From contig DATKPY010000039.1 in NCBI GenBank assembly GCA_035523875.1, positions 12,169 through 76,168 on the forward strand: DNA of 64,000 bases, read 5' to 3'. How positions within the stretch are numbered: position 1 is the first letter of the stretch; every line of letters begins with the position of its first letter. The notes below the pieces were generated by a model. It saw only the letters and a list, made by a program, of their open reading frames with translations, did not search any database and was not told the DNA's origin. This document shows, in pieces, positions 10,393 through 19,275 of this stretch. The stretch is from JASHUC01 sp035523875. GTDB lineage: Bacteria; Pseudomonadota; Gammaproteobacteria; Steroidobacterales; Steroidobacteraceae. Both the position numbers and the translations under genes were made by a program.

Positions 10393-11094
10393 ATGACAAT
10401 GCGAGCACGATGGACGATTCTGGGCTGCATCGCCGCCGTGCTCCTCGTGAGCGGGGTGGCGCAGGCGGCGGACGATACGGGCAAGATCACGGTGCCGGGG
10501 TCGACGCCCACGGCAGGGCCGAATCCGCGCGTGCGCGTGACCACCACCATGGGCAGCTTCGTGATCGAGCTCTTCCCCGATCGCGCGCCCATCACGGTAG
10601 CCAACTTCCTGCGCTACGTCGCGGAGGGTCAGTACACGAACACGCTCTTTCACCGCGTGATCTCCGGCTTCGTCGTGCAGGGCGGCGGGTACGATGCGAC
10701 GACGGACCAGCTGAAGCCGACGCACATCCCGATCCCGAACGAGTCCGGCAACGGGCTGCAGAACAAGCGCGGGACGGTGGGCCTCGCCCGGGCCGTGAGC
10801 CCGCACTCCGGTAACTGCCAGTTCTATATCAATCTCGTCGACAACGCCGAGCTCGACCCGCTGCCCACCCGCTGGGGCTACACGGTGTTCGGACAGGTCG
10901 TCGACGGAATGGACGTGGTAGACCGGATCGGCGTCACCCCGACCGGCCCGGTCGGCCCGTTCAAAAGCGACTCGCCATTGAAGCCGGTGGTGATCGAGAA
11001 AGTCGCGCTCCTCAGCGCCGCCGAGGCGGGAAACGACGGCGCGGAGCAGGCGAAGCCCGCCTCCTCGACGCCCTCGGTGCTCTCGCCGCGCTAG
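10393..11094 (+). CDS. Peptidyl-prolyl cis-trans isomerase, cyclophilin type, exported
   Basis: Cyclophilin that speeds proline isomerisation in protein folding. ATG 10393 follows GAGGA and gives 233 aa. Residues 1-25 form a signal peptide (MTMRARWTILGCIAAVLLVS, then GVAQA), so the enzyme acts in the periplasm. The cyclophilin core runs from about residue 45: MGSFVIELFPDRAPITVANF, LFHRVISGFVVQGGG, NGLQNKRGTVGLARA, SGNCQFYINLVDN and TVFGQVVDGMDVVDRIG. A short low-complexity tail follows. It occupies the place of cytoplasmic ppiB next to cysS and lpxH in enterobacteria, but the signal peptide makes it PpiA-like in location. lpxH follows after 37 nt. Confidence 0.92.
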   Translation: MTMRARWTILGCIAAVLLVSGVAQAADDTGKITVPGSTPTAGPNPRVRVTTTMGSFVIELFPDRAPITVANFLRYVAEGQYTNTLFHRVISGFVVQGGGYDATTDQLKPTHIPIPNESGNGLQNKRGTVGLARAVSPHSGNCQFYINLVDNAELDPLPTRWGYTVFGQVVDGMDVVDRIGVTPTGPVGPFKSDSPLKPVVIEKVALLSAAEAGNDGAEQAKPASSTPSVLSPR

Positions 11095-11131
11095 ACGCGC
11101 GCGCGCCACCGCCCGGCACCGCGGGGGAATC

Positions 11132-11872
11132 GTGGCCGAGCTGTTCGTCTCCGATCTGCATCTCGATGCGGAGCGGCCGGAGGCGACCGAGCAGTTTCTG
11201 GCCTTTCTCGCCCACGAAGCGCGTGCCGCAGACACGCTCTACATCCTCGGGGATCTGTTCGAGGCCTGGATCGGCGATGACGATCCGGAGCCGGAGAAGG
11301 CGCGCGTGTGCTCGGGCTTGCAGGCGCTCACGAGCCTCGGGGTGGCCTGCTTCGTCCTGCACGGCAATCGCGACTTTCTCCTCGGGGCGGGCTTCTGCGA
11401 GCGCACCGGCTGCGTGCTGCTCCCCGACCCCGTCGTGATCGAGCTCGACGGGGAGCGGGTGCTCCTCACTCACGGTGATCTGCTCTGCACGGACGATCGC
11501 GCTTACCAGGAGCTGCGCAGCCTCGTGCGCGCGAGCGCGTGGCAGCGGCGCTTCCTCGCACTGCCGCTCGCCGTGCGCGGGCAGCTCGCGGCGCACGTGC
11601 GTGCCGGGAGCCGCGCGCACATCGCGCGCGCCGTGCCCAATATCATGGACGTGAACGAGGGCGCCGTCGCCGCCGCCCATCGCGCGAGCGGCGCCCGCCG
11701 CATCATCCACGGTCACACGCACCGGCCGGGCATCCACGATCGCCAAGTCGACGGCGCGGCGGCCCAGCGCCTCGTGCTCGGCGCCTGGTACGAGGAAGGC
11801 AGCTACCTCGCCCACGACTCGGGCGGCTACGCGCTGCTGAGCCTCAGCCGCGGCGCACCCGCGGCAGAGTGA
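11132..11872 (+). CDS. lpxH: UDP-2,3-diacylglucosamine diphosphatase (lipid A synthesis)
   Basis: Hydrolyses UDP-2,3-diacylglucosamine to lipid X at the inner face of the inner membrane, the fourth step of lipid A synthesis. GTG start after GGGGGAA; 246 aa, the family size. Calcineurin-type metallophosphatase motifs appear in order: FVSDLHLD (D and H ligands), LGDLFEAWIGDD, LHGNRDFLLG, LLTHGD and IIHGHTHRPG. It follows the cyclophilin gene in the same direction. Its last 29 nt overlap the end of the convergent histidine kinase gene. Confidence 0.95.
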   Translation: MAELFVSDLHLDAERPEATEQFLAFLAHEARAADTLYILGDLFEAWIGDDDPEPEKARVCSGLQALTSLGVACFVLHGNRDFLLGAGFCERTGCVLLPDPVVIELDGERVLLTHGDLLCTDDRAYQELRSLVRASAWQRRFLALPLAVRGQLAAHVRAGSRAHIARAVPNIMDVNEGAVAAAHRASGARRIIHGHTHRPGIHDRQVDGAAAQRLVLGAWYEEGSYLAHDSGGYALLSLSRGAPAAE

Positions 11873-13283
11873 GGATTGCCTCGAGTCCGTGCTCGGCAAG
11901 ATTGCGCAGCACGAGCGAGCCGCCGTGCCCCTGCGCGATGTCGCGCGCAATCGACAGTCCGAGCCCCGTGCCGCCGGTGTCGCGATTGCGCGATGACTCG
12001 ATGCGATAGAACGGCTCGAAGACCCGCTCGAGCTCCGCGCTCGCGATGCCGCTGCCCTCGTCCTGCACGCGGATCGTGAGCGCCGCGCCATCCTCCACGA
12101 TCACGTGCGCGCGCACGCCGAAGTTGATGGCATTGGAGATGAGATTGGTGAGGCAGCGCTTGAGCGCCTGCGGCCGCGCGCGGATGGCCCCGCGCGCGCG
12201 TCCGCGGACCTCGACGCTCGCGCCCAGCTCCGCGAACTCCGAGCGCAGGGTCTGAAGGAGCGCATCCACGTCGACCGAGGTCGTCTGCTCGTCGTCGCGC
12301 AGGCCTTTCAGAAGCGACAACGTCCCGTGCACCATGCCTTCCATCTCATCGAGATCGCGGCCGAAGCGCTCGCGGACGTGGGCGTCGTCGAGCGTCTCCA
12401 CCCGAAGCCGCATGCGCGTGAGCGGAGTCTTCAGGTCGTGCGACATCGCCGCGAGCACCCGCGAGCGGCTGTCGAGATAGCGGCGCATGCGGTCCTGCAT
12501 CGTGTTGAACGCGCGTGCTGCCTCCTTGAGCTCGTAGCTGCCACGCTCGGCGATCGGCGGCTCGCTTAAATCCTTGCCGACCGCCTCGGCGGCGCGCGCG
12601 AGATCCGAGAGCGGACGGGTGATGCTGCGCGCGAACACGAAGAGGATCGCCGCCGCGGCAACGGTGAGCGCGATCAGATTGATGATCAGTGTCCGCGGCA
12701 GCACCGGCGCGCGCCGCCCCTGCGCCACGCGGAAGGTGAGCGCATCCCCGTCGGGCAGCCCTACGCGCACGTCGTAGAGCCGCCCGCCGCTTTCGTAGGC
12801 CTGCGGCGACTGGCGGGTGACGTTGATCGCCCGCTCCCCGAGATCGCGCGTTGGCATCACGCTCACCGCGTAGCGGGGCCCGAGCACGGAGCGCAGCTGC
12901 CGTTCCAGGTCGTCGCGAAAATCGCGCGCACTCGAGGCCGTCGACGTCGCAGGCGGCGCGAGGCGGTCGGGCTCCGAGCGCCCGAGCAGCCGCTCGGGCG
13001 GCCAGCGCTCCAGCCGCGCACGCGCAAGCACGCGGCCCTCGGGATCGAGGAGCTGCAGCGCATAGGTGAGGTCGGCGATGCGCCGCGACCACTCGCGCAC
13101 GTTCCCCTCCGCGACGAAGCGCGTACGCTCGCGGGCGACCAGGGTGAACGTGATCGCCTGGGCGACGAACATCGCAGCGAGCACCGAGGCGAACAGCCGC
13201 CCGAAGAGCGACTGCGGCCAGGGCCTGAGGCTGCGCCAGAAGGCGGCGCGCTCAGCCGGACTCGACGCCGACACCGATGACAT
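11844..13283 (-). CDS. Sensor histidine kinase, EnvZ-like
   Basis: Membrane sensor kinase of 479 aa from ATG 13283. Order: N-terminal helix around residues 25-45 (LFGRLFASVLAAMFVAQAIT), a periplasmic domain, a second helix (LIINLIALTVAAAAILFVFA), HAMP (RSITRPLSDLARAAEAVG), a DHp helix with phospho-acceptor His in MSHDLKTPLTRMRLR, and a catalytic ATPase domain with N box (LTNLISNAINFG) and G boxes (VQDEGSGI, GGTGLGLSIARDI). It overlaps the upstream response regulator by 32 nt, so the pair is translationally coupled. The signal sensed is unknown. Confidence 0.93.
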   Translation of the reverse strand: MSSVSASSPAERAAFWRSLRPWPQSLFGRLFASVLAAMFVAQAITFTLVARERTRFVAEGNVREWSRRIADLTYALQLLDPEGRVLARARLERWPPERLLGRSEPDRLAPPATSTASSARDFRDDLERQLRSVLGPRYAVSVMPTRDLGERAINVTRQSPQAYESGGRLYDVRVGLPDGDALTFRVAQGRRAPVLPRTLIINLIALTVAAAAILFVFARSITRPLSDLARAAEAVGKDLSEPPIAERGSYELKEAARAFNTMQDRMRRYLDSRSRVLAAMSHDLKTPLTRMRLRVETLDDAHVRERFGRDLDEMEGMVHGTLSLLKGLRDDEQTTSVDVDALLQTLRSEFAELGASVEVRGRARGAIRARPQALKRCLTNLISNAINFGVRAHVIVEDGAALTIRVQDEGSGIASAELERVFEPFYRIESSRNRDTGGTGLGLSIARDIAQGHGGSLVLRNLAEHGLEAILTLPRVRRG

Positions 13284-13971
13284 AGCCCTCACCGTAGACC
13301 GTCTTGATGATCTGCGGCGCGCGCGCATCGTCGCCCAGGATCTGCCGCAGACGGCTCACGCGCACATCGATGCTGCGATCGAGCGGATCGGCCTCGCGGC
13401 CGCGCAGCAGCTCGGTGAGCTGCGTGCGCGAAAGCACGCGGTTGGGCGAGGCGAGCAGCACCGCGAGCAGCCGGTACTCCGCGCCCGAGAGCTGCACGGC
13501 CGCGCCCGAGGGATCCGTGAGCGCGCGGGTGGTGGTGTCGAGTCGCCAGCCGGCGAAGCTGTAGCCGCGCACCGTCGTCGGGTCCGGATCGCGCGGTGCA
13601 TGCGCCGCGCGGCGCAGCACCGCCTTCACGCGCCCGAGGAGCTCGCGCGGGTTGAACGGTTTCGGCACGTAATCGTCGGCGCCGACCTCGAGGCCCACGA
13701 TCCGGTCCACGTCCTCGCCGCGCGCGGTGAGCATGATGATGGGGAGCTGCGAGCGGGTGCGCAGGTCGCGGCAGATCGCAAGCCCGTCCTCCCCCGGGAG
13801 CATCAGGTCGAGCACCAGCAGATCGACGCGGGACTGCTGCAGGACCTTGCGCATCGCGCTGCCTTCGGCGACCGCCGTGGCACGATAACCGTGCGTCTCG
13901 AAATACTGTCCGAGCAGGGTGCGGATCTCGCGATCGTCGTCGACGATCAGAAGGTGCGGGCGGTCATTCAT
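13252..13971 (-). CDS. OmpR-family response regulator
   Basis: DNA-binding response regulator of 239 aa, partner of the overlapping histidine kinase. The receiver domain (residues 5-120) has the acidic pair in IVDDDREI, the phospho-acceptor Asp in LLVLDLMLPGEDG, the Thr in MLTARGED and the Lys in YVPKPFNPRELLGR. The winged-helix DNA-binding domain (about 140-235) shows LSGAEYRLLAVLLASPNRVL and DVRVSRLRQILGDD. It overlaps the 3' end of miaE by 8 nt, so it lies within the long minus-strand gene run. Target genes are not evident. Confidence 0.94.
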   Translation of the reverse strand: MNDRPHLLIVDDDREIRTLLGQYFETHGYRATAVAEGSAMRKVLQQSRVDLLVLDLMLPGEDGLAICRDLRTRSQLPIIMLTARGEDVDRIVGLEVGADDYVPKPFNPRELLGRVKAVLRRAAHAPRDPDPTTVRGYSFAGWRLDTTTRALTDPSGAAVQLSGAEYRLLAVLLASPNRVLSRTQLTELLRGREADPLDRSIDVRVSRLRQILGDDARAPQIIKTVYGEGYVIGVGVESG

Positions 13972-14620
13972 CGCTCACACATAGCGCACCCACGGGGCGC
14001 GCTCTGTAATGAATTGTTTCCGGCGCTCCGGAATGGAATCGCAGCTGCCGATCCGGTCGTGTGACGAGCTCGGACTCGTGTGCAGCGAGCACCGCGAGCC
14101 GGTCGCGCCAGTCCTCCTGCGCACGCGTACGCGCGAGCTCGAGGTAGCACTCGAAATGACGCGCCTCCGAGCGTGCGAGCACCGCATAGAAGCCGCCGAG
14201 CGGCTCCGGCAGGCGCGGCGCGAGGAGCCCGAAGCGCTCGGCCGAGCGCGCCTCGATGAGCGCTCCCGTGAGCAGCAGATCGAGCTTGCGCCCGGGTTCG
14301 CCGCTACGCAGGTGAGAGCGCAGTTGCGCGGCGTAGCGGCCGGGGCGTTGGCGCTCGAAGGGAACGCCGAGCTCGATGATGAGCGCCTGAGCCCGCTCGA
14401 AGTGTCGCAGCTCCTCGCGCGCGAGCCGGGAGAGCGATGCCCCGAGCGCTTGGTCCTGCGGGTAGGCGAAAATGAGCGCGAGCGCCGTCGAGGCGGCCTT
14501 GCGCTCGCAGGCCGCATGGTCGAGCAGCAGCTCCCTCCAGCGCTCGACGGCAGCGTCCGTCCAGCTCTGCGGGGTCGGTGTGGATAGAATCCGCGCGAAC
14601 GGCCCGGTGAGCGCGCTCAT
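13964..14620 (-). CDS. miaE: tRNA-(ms2io6A)-hydroxylase
   Basis: Diiron hydroxylase that converts ms2i6A37 to ms2io6A37 in tRNAs that read U-initial codons. 218 aa, four-helix-bundle type. Iron-ligand candidates: Glu39 in ACERKAAS, Glu70 and His73 in REELRHFE, Glu in LIEARSAERFG, and the ExxH in SEARHFECYLEL. The start overlaps the stop of the receiver-kinase gene (ATGA) and the end overlaps the response regulator start. The isopentenylation and methylthiolation enzymes (miaA, miaB) that make its substrate are not in the window. Confidence 0.93.
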   Translation of the reverse strand: MSALTGPFARILSTPTPQSWTDAAVERWRELLLDHAACERKAASTALALIFAYPQDQALGASLSRLAREELRHFERAQALIIELGVPFERQRPGRYAAQLRSHLRSGEPGRKLDLLLTGALIEARSAERFGLLAPRLPEPLGGFYAVLARSEARHFECYLELARTRAQEDWRDRLAVLAAHESELVTRPDRQLRFHSGAPETIHYRARPVGALCVSDE

Positions 14621-15858
14621 GCCGCGAGCTCCGAGTCGAGCTGCGCCGCCGCGTGATCGAGCGCGGCGGCGGCGGCGGCGGCAGATTCGAAGCGCTCGGC
14701 CGGACGCTTGGCGAGCAGCCGCTCGATGAGGGGCCGCAGCGCCGCGAGCCCCTCCGGGATCTCCGGAAGCGGCGCATTGCGGTGCAGGTAGATGATCGAC
14801 ATCGGGTTCTCGGCCATGTAGGGCTTTCGCCGGCAGAGCATCTCGTAGAGGATGACCCCGAGACTGTAGAGGTCGCTGCGCAAGTCGGTCGGCTCACCGT
14901 GGCCCTGCTCCGGGCTCATGTAATGGGGCGTGCCGCAGATGAGGCTGCGCTCCCCGGGCTCGGGCTCGATCGCGGTGCGCCGCGCGAGTCCGAAGTCGAT
15001 GAGAGCGAGCGAGGCGTCCTCGCGCAGCATGACGTTGCCCGGCTTCAAGTCCCGGTGCAGCACTCCGGCGGCGTGCACCACCTGCAGGGCGCGCGCGAGC
15101 TCAGCGGCGAGTCGCAGCGCCTCGGCAGCCGTCACGCCCGCCCGCATGCGGCGGCGAAGGTCGCCGGCGCGAAAGTACTCCATCACGAGATAGGCGCGCT
15201 CATCGCTCACGCCGAGCTCGTGCGAGCGCACCACGCACGGATGCTCGATGCCGCGGACGATCTCGTGCTCCTGGCGGAAGCGCTTGAACAGCGGATCGAG
15301 CTCGGAGTCCTTGAGCCGCTCGCGGCCGACCTTGATCGCGACCACCGAGGCGTCGGCCTCGCTCTCGGCGAGATACAGCGCCGAGGACTGGCCGCTCGCG
15401 AGGCGGCGCACGCGCCGGTACGCCGGAATCCGTGCACCGTAGAAGCGGTAGGGGTCGAAGGCGCCGCGCGCGCCGTCGATCTGCGCACGGGCTCTGCCCT
15501 GCCGCGACGCCGCCGCGGCGAGCGCCGCGGCGAGCAGTTTCTGGTCGAGCCGATCCTTGCCGAGCACGGCGCTCGCCCCGAGAGACCAGGCGCGCTGCGC
15601 CGCGCCATCGCCGTGGCGCTCGCTCAGAAAGACGACCGGCGCGAACCCGGGGCGAGCGGCGAGATCCGCGAGCCACTCGAGCCCCGCGCGGTGGTCGAGC
15701 AGCACCGCATCGAAGCGCTGGGCACGCACTTCCGGGGCGAGCGGACCGCGCACGCCCGGGTCGTAGTCCACACAGTTCGCCTGCGGCCAGCGGCAGCTCG
15801 CGTGGTGGCGGAGGAGCTCGCGAAACCTCGGATCGCCGTCGATGATGAGGAGCCGCAT
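14617..15858 (-). CDS. Receiver domain-Ser/Thr protein kinase fusion
   Basis: A 413-aa protein joining two signalling modules. Residues 1-120 are a CheY-like receiver with acidic pocket D7/D9, phospho-acceptor D55 (AVLLDHRAG) and a Lys at 101. Residues 146-410 are a Hanks-type kinase with Lys176 (VVAIKV), HRDLKPGN (His268-Arg269-Asp270), DFG (288-290), a GTPHYMSPEQ activation segment and a DLYSLGVILYEML helix. Key residues of both halves are present, so both look functional. It starts 3 nt after the glycerate kinase stop and ends overlapping miaE. Inference: a histidine kinase may control Ser/Thr kinase activity by phosphorylating D55. Substrates are unknown. Confidence 0.9.
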   Translation of the reverse strand: MRLLIIDGDPRFRELLRHHASCRWPQANCVDYDPGVRGPLAPEVRAQRFDAVLLDHRAGLEWLADLAARPGFAPVVFLSERHGDGAAQRAWSLGASAVLGKDRLDQKLLAAALAAAASRQGRARAQIDGARGAFDPYRFYGARIPAYRRVRRLASGQSSALYLAESEADASVVAIKVGRERLKDSELDPLFKRFRQEHEIVRGIEHPCVVRSHELGVSDERAYLVMEYFRAGDLRRRMRAGVTAAEALRLAAELARALQVVHAAGVLHRDLKPGNVMLREDASLALIDFGLARRTAIEPEPGERSLICGTPHYMSPEQGHGEPTDLRSDLYSLGVILYEMLCRRKPYMAENPMSIIYLHRNAPLPEIPEGLAALRPLIERLLAKRPAERFESAAAAAAALDHAAAQLDSELAA

Positions 15859-15861
15859 CGT

Positions 15862-17100
15862 TCAGGCCCCTCCCGCCCCGGCCACACGGCTCGGCAGGGC
15901 GTGCGTCTCACTCCGCGGGAGTTTCAGGCCGAGCACGAGATCCCCGACGTTGGTGCCGGTCGGCCCGGTGCTCACCAGGTCGCCGGCCGCGGCAAGCGCG
16001 ACGCCGGAGTTGGCGCGACGCAGACATTCATCCACGTCGAGTCCCGCGCAGGCGATGCGCGCGCAGGTGTCGCCGTCGACGAGCGCCCCGGCATCGCCCG
16101 TCGGCCCATCGGTGCCATCGGTGCCGGCGGCGAGCAGGAACAGATCGTCGTGCCCCGCGATGAGCCGCGCCGCCGCGAGCGCGAGATGCTGGTTGCGCCC
16201 GCCGCGTCCGGGCCGCTCGGGCAGCTCCATCAGCGACTCCCCGCCCCAGATCCGCAAGCCCGGGGAGCCGAGCGCGAGCTCGTGCGCGAAGCGCACCGCC
16301 AAGCGCTCGGCGGTGCCGCTGAAGCGCTCGCTGTGCGCAACCGGAGCGAGCCCGGCCGCGCGATCGGCGACCGCCTCGAGCGCGTCCGTCAGGCGCGCGA
16401 CGACGTGGCGCTCCGTATCGTCCGTGCCTTGTGGGGCCGGGCCGGCGAGGCCCGAGCCGATGACCGCCGGATCGTCGCCCGGCACATCGGAGATGAGAAG
16501 CGCCAAGGGATGCCGTCCCGCGAGCCGCGCGGCGAGCTGCCCGCCCTTCAAGCGCGAGAGCGCGCGCCGCCGCGCGTTGAATGCCGCGATCGGCAGCGCA
16601 CTCGCGTGCGCATCCGAGTTCAGTCGCCGCAGGTCCTCGAGGCTCGCGCCCGGCACGAGCGCCTCCGCGAGACTCGAGGCTCCGCCGGAGACCAGGAAGA
16701 GCGGGCGGACGCCGCGATCGAGATCCTCGAGAAATGCGCAGAGCCGCGCTCCAGCCTCGAGCGAGCGCTGATCCGGAACCGGGTGGCCGCTCTCGATGAT
16801 CTCAACACCCCGCAGCCCGCGAGCCTCGGCATCGACGTGCCCGTCCTTGGTGATGATGAGCACGCGCTCGAGCGCACCGCAGAGCGCATCGGCGGCGCCG
16901 AGCGCCATGCTCGCGGCCGCCTTGCCGACGGCCGCGGCCGCGAAGCGCTCCGCGGCCGGCGCCGGGGAGCGCTTCACGATCTCGCTCAGCGCCTCGCGCG
17001 TGCGGCGCCGACCGTCCACGGCGGCGAGGGCGATCTGCAAGAGCTCGAGCAGCATCTGCCGGCGCGGATCCTCATCGCCGTGCACCGCGAGCCCGCCCAT
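15862..17100 (-). CDS. Glycerate 2-kinase, DUF4147/MOFRL family
   Basis: 412-aa member of the family annotated as glycerate 2-kinase or hydroxypyruvate reductase (GckA/TtuD type), which phosphorylates D-glycerate to 2-phosphoglycerate. N-terminal DUF4147 features: AAVGKAAASMALGAAD, VIITKDGH-type strand, ESGHPVPDQRSLEAG, LFLVSGGASSLAEAL and ISDVPGDDPAVIGSG. The MOFRL domain at the C-terminus has GRGGRNQHLALAAA and AAGTDGTDGPTGDAGALVDG. It lies 12 nt after purF and 3 nt before the receiver-kinase gene, in the same transcription unit. Confidence 0.88.
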   Translation of the reverse strand: MGGLAVHGDEDPRRQMLLELLQIALAAVDGRRRTREALSEIVKRSPAPAAERFAAAAVGKAAASMALGAADALCGALERVLIITKDGHVDAEARGLRGVEIIESGHPVPDQRSLEAGARLCAFLEDLDRGVRPLFLVSGGASSLAEALVPGASLEDLRRLNSDAHASALPIAAFNARRRALSRLKGGQLAARLAGRHPLALLISDVPGDDPAVIGSGLAGPAPQGTDDTERHVVARLTDALEAVADRAAGLAPVAHSERFSGTAERLAVRFAHELALGSPGLRIWGGESLMELPERPGRGGRNQHLALAAARLIAGHDDLFLLAAGTDGTDGPTGDAGALVDGDTCARIACAGLDVDECLRRANSGVALAAAGDLVSTGPTGTNVGDLVLGLKLPRSETHALPSRVAGAGGA

Positions 17101-17112
17101 GGTCGCGCGCCC

Positions 17113-18621
17113 TCACGCGCCGCGCACGACCTTGAGCGCGCGCCGCGCGTCGCGGCGGCGCGCCTTGGCCTCATCCGAGCGCTCGAGCTGCAGGCGCTCG
17201 AGGTACTCGCGGGTGACATCCCCGGTCACGTACTCCCCGGAGAAGCAGGAGGTATCGAACTCCGTGATCCGCGCGTTGTCGTGGCGGCACGCGGCCACCA
17301 GATCCCCGAGGTCCTGGTAGATGAGCCAGTCCGCGCCGATGAAGCGCTGCACCTCCTCGGGGCTGCGCGTGGCGGCGATGAGCTCGCTCGTGGCGGGCAT
17401 ATCGATGCCGTAGACGTTGGGGAAGCGCACGGCGGGGGCCGCGGATGCGAAGTACACCTTGCGCGCGCCCGCCTCCCGCGCGAGCTCGATGATCTGCGCC
17501 GAGGTGGTGCCGCGAACGATGGAGTCGTCGACCAGCAGCACGTTCTTGCCGCGGAATTCGAGGTCGATCGCATTGAGCTTGCGCCGCACCGAGCGCTCGC
17601 GCAGCTCCTGGCCCGGCATGATGAAGGTGCGGCCGATGTAGCGGTTCTTGGTGAACCCCTCGCGGTACTTGATCCCGAGGCGCTGTGCCACCTGCAGCGC
17701 GCTCGTGCGGCTGGTGTCGGGAATCGGGATCACCACGTCGATGTCGTGGTCGGGGCGCTCGCGCAGAATCTTCTCCGCGAGCCGATCGCCCATGCGCATG
17801 CGCGCGCGGTACACCGAGATGTTGTCGATGATCGAGTCCGGCCGCGCGAAGTAGACGTACTCGAATATGCACGGCGTGTGCCGCACGCTCGCGACGCACT
17901 GATGAGAATGGAGCCGCCCCTGCTCGTCGATGAACACCGCCTCGCCCGGGCCGATGTCGCGCACGAAATGGAACGAGAGCATGTCGAGCGCCACGCTCTC
18001 GGAGGCGAGCATCCACTCGGGGCCGCGCGGGGTATCGCGCTGACCGAGAACGAGCGGGCGGATGCCATTCGGGTCGCGAAAGCCGAGCGCTCCGTGGCCG
18101 ATGAGCAGCGCCACCACCGCGTAGCCGCCGCGACAGCGGCGATAGACCGCATTGAGTGCGGCGAACACGTCCGCGGGCGTCACGCGCGGAGTGCCGATGC
18201 GCTGCAGCTCGGAGGCGAAGACATTGAGCAGCACCTCGGAGTCCGAGGTGGTATTGAGGTGGCGGCGATCCTCGCGCGTGAGCACCTCGGCGAGCTCCGC
18301 CGCGTTGGTGAGATTGCCGTTGTGGGCGAGGCAGATCCCGTACGGCGCGTTCACGTAGAAGGGCTGCGCCTCCGAGGCGCCGTCGCAGCCCGCGGTCGGG
18401 TAGCGCACATGCCCGATGCCGATGTCCCCGCGCAGCTCGAGCATGTGATGCTGCTGGAAGACGTCGCGCACCAGGCCGCTGCCCTTGCGCACGTTGAGCT
18501 CGCCTTCGCTCGCCGTGACGATTCCGGCGGCGTCCTGCCCGCGGTGCTGCAGCACCGTGAGCGCATCGTACAGGCGCTGGTTGACCGGGCTCTTACCGAC
18601 GATTCCGACGATTCCGCACAT
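17113..18621 (-). CDS. purF: Amidophosphoribosyltransferase
   Basis: First committed enzyme of purine synthesis: PRPP plus glutamine gives 5-phosphoribosylamine. 502 aa. The N-terminal Ntn glutaminase begins MCGIVGIVG with catalytic Cys at residue 2, followed by LQHRGQDAAGIVT. The C-terminal phosphoribosyltransferase has the PRPP loop VLLVDDSIVRGTTSAQIIE. The cvpA-purF order (36 nt apart) is the standard gammaproteobacterial arrangement. Confidence 0.97.
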   Translation of the reverse strand: MCGIVGIVGKSPVNQRLYDALTVLQHRGQDAAGIVTASEGELNVRKGSGLVRDVFQQHHMLELRGDIGIGHVRYPTAGCDGASEAQPFYVNAPYGICLAHNGNLTNAAELAEVLTREDRRHLNTTSDSEVLLNVFASELQRIGTPRVTPADVFAALNAVYRRCRGGYAVVALLIGHGALGFRDPNGIRPLVLGQRDTPRGPEWMLASESVALDMLSFHFVRDIGPGEAVFIDEQGRLHSHQCVASVRHTPCIFEYVYFARPDSIIDNISVYRARMRMGDRLAEKILRERPDHDIDVVIPIPDTSRTSALQVAQRLGIKYREGFTKNRYIGRTFIMPGQELRERSVRRKLNAIDLEFRGKNVLLVDDSIVRGTTSAQIIELAREAGARKVYFASAAPAVRFPNVYGIDMPATSELIAATRSPEEVQRFIGADWLIYQDLGDLVAACRHDNARITEFDTSCFSGEYVTGDVTREYLERLQLERSDEAKARRRDARRALKVVRGA

Positions 18622-18657
18622 CGTGATCCCCTGCCGCCCGGGACGGGCGCGGCGGCG

Positions 18658-19188
18658 TTACCGCTCCGACAGATGCAACCGACCGAACGCACCGCGCAGT
18701 CGCGTGGCGCCACTGCGCACGAGCACCTCGCCGACGAGCCCGCGCACCATGCTCGCCGCGTCCTCCCCGTACGGGATGAGGATCGATTCGTGCCACCAGC
18801 GCTCGCTGTCGAGGCGCAGCGTCTGACAGAACAGGACGAGCACACCGAACACCACGATGCCGCGCAGCAGGCCGAAGAAGAACCCGAGCAGGCGGTCCAC
18901 CCCGTAGAAGAGCGCGAGCCGCGTGAGGCTGACGACGATCGCCCCGATGCCCGCCCCGACGAGCAGCACGGCGACGAGGAGGATGACCCGCGCCGCCCAC
19001 GGGCGCACGTGCGGGGCCGCGAGCAGCCCCCCGAGGTACGGCTCGAGCAGGCGGCCGAAGTGCCACGCGATGAGCAGCGCGGCTACCCAGGTGAGGAGCG
19101 CGATCACCTCGCGCAGAAACCCGCGCAGCAGTCCGACGATGGCAGAAACGGCGATCAATGCAACTATCAGGTAATCGACCGTGGTCAT
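18658..19188 (-). CDS. cvpA: CvpA family membrane protein
   Basis: 176-aa inner-membrane protein of the CvpA (colicin V production) family. Four hydrophobic helices are visible: YLIVALIAVSAIVGLLRGF, EVIALLTWVAALLIAW, VILLVAVLLVGAGIGAIVVS and FFFGLLRGIVVFGVLVLF. It lies directly upstream of purF, its usual neighbour. In other bacteria the family is linked to envelope homeostasis; no enzymatic role can be read from the sequence. Confidence 0.93.
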   Translation of the reverse strand: MTTVDYLIVALIAVSAIVGLLRGFLREVIALLTWVAALLIAWHFGRLLEPYLGGLLAAPHVRPWAARVILLVAVLLVGAGIGAIVVSLTRLALFYGVDRLLGFFFGLLRGIVVFGVLVLFCQTLRLDSERWWHESILIPYGEDAASMVRGLVGEVLVRSGATRLRGAFGRLHLSER

Positions 19189-19275
19189 GTAAAGCGTCTG
19201 AGGCCCCGTCGATAAGCGGCGCGGATTCTACCTGACGACTCCCGCCGGCGCCCGTGCGGGCGTCGCGGTGCTCTT

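Noticed and set aside
14653..19215. A 1520-codon open frame on the plus strand opposite cvpA, purF, the glycerate kinase and the receiver-kinase
   Set aside because: It is antisense to well-supported genes. Its translation is rich in Arg, Ala, His and Glu with no domain, as expected for the complement of GC-rich coding DNA.
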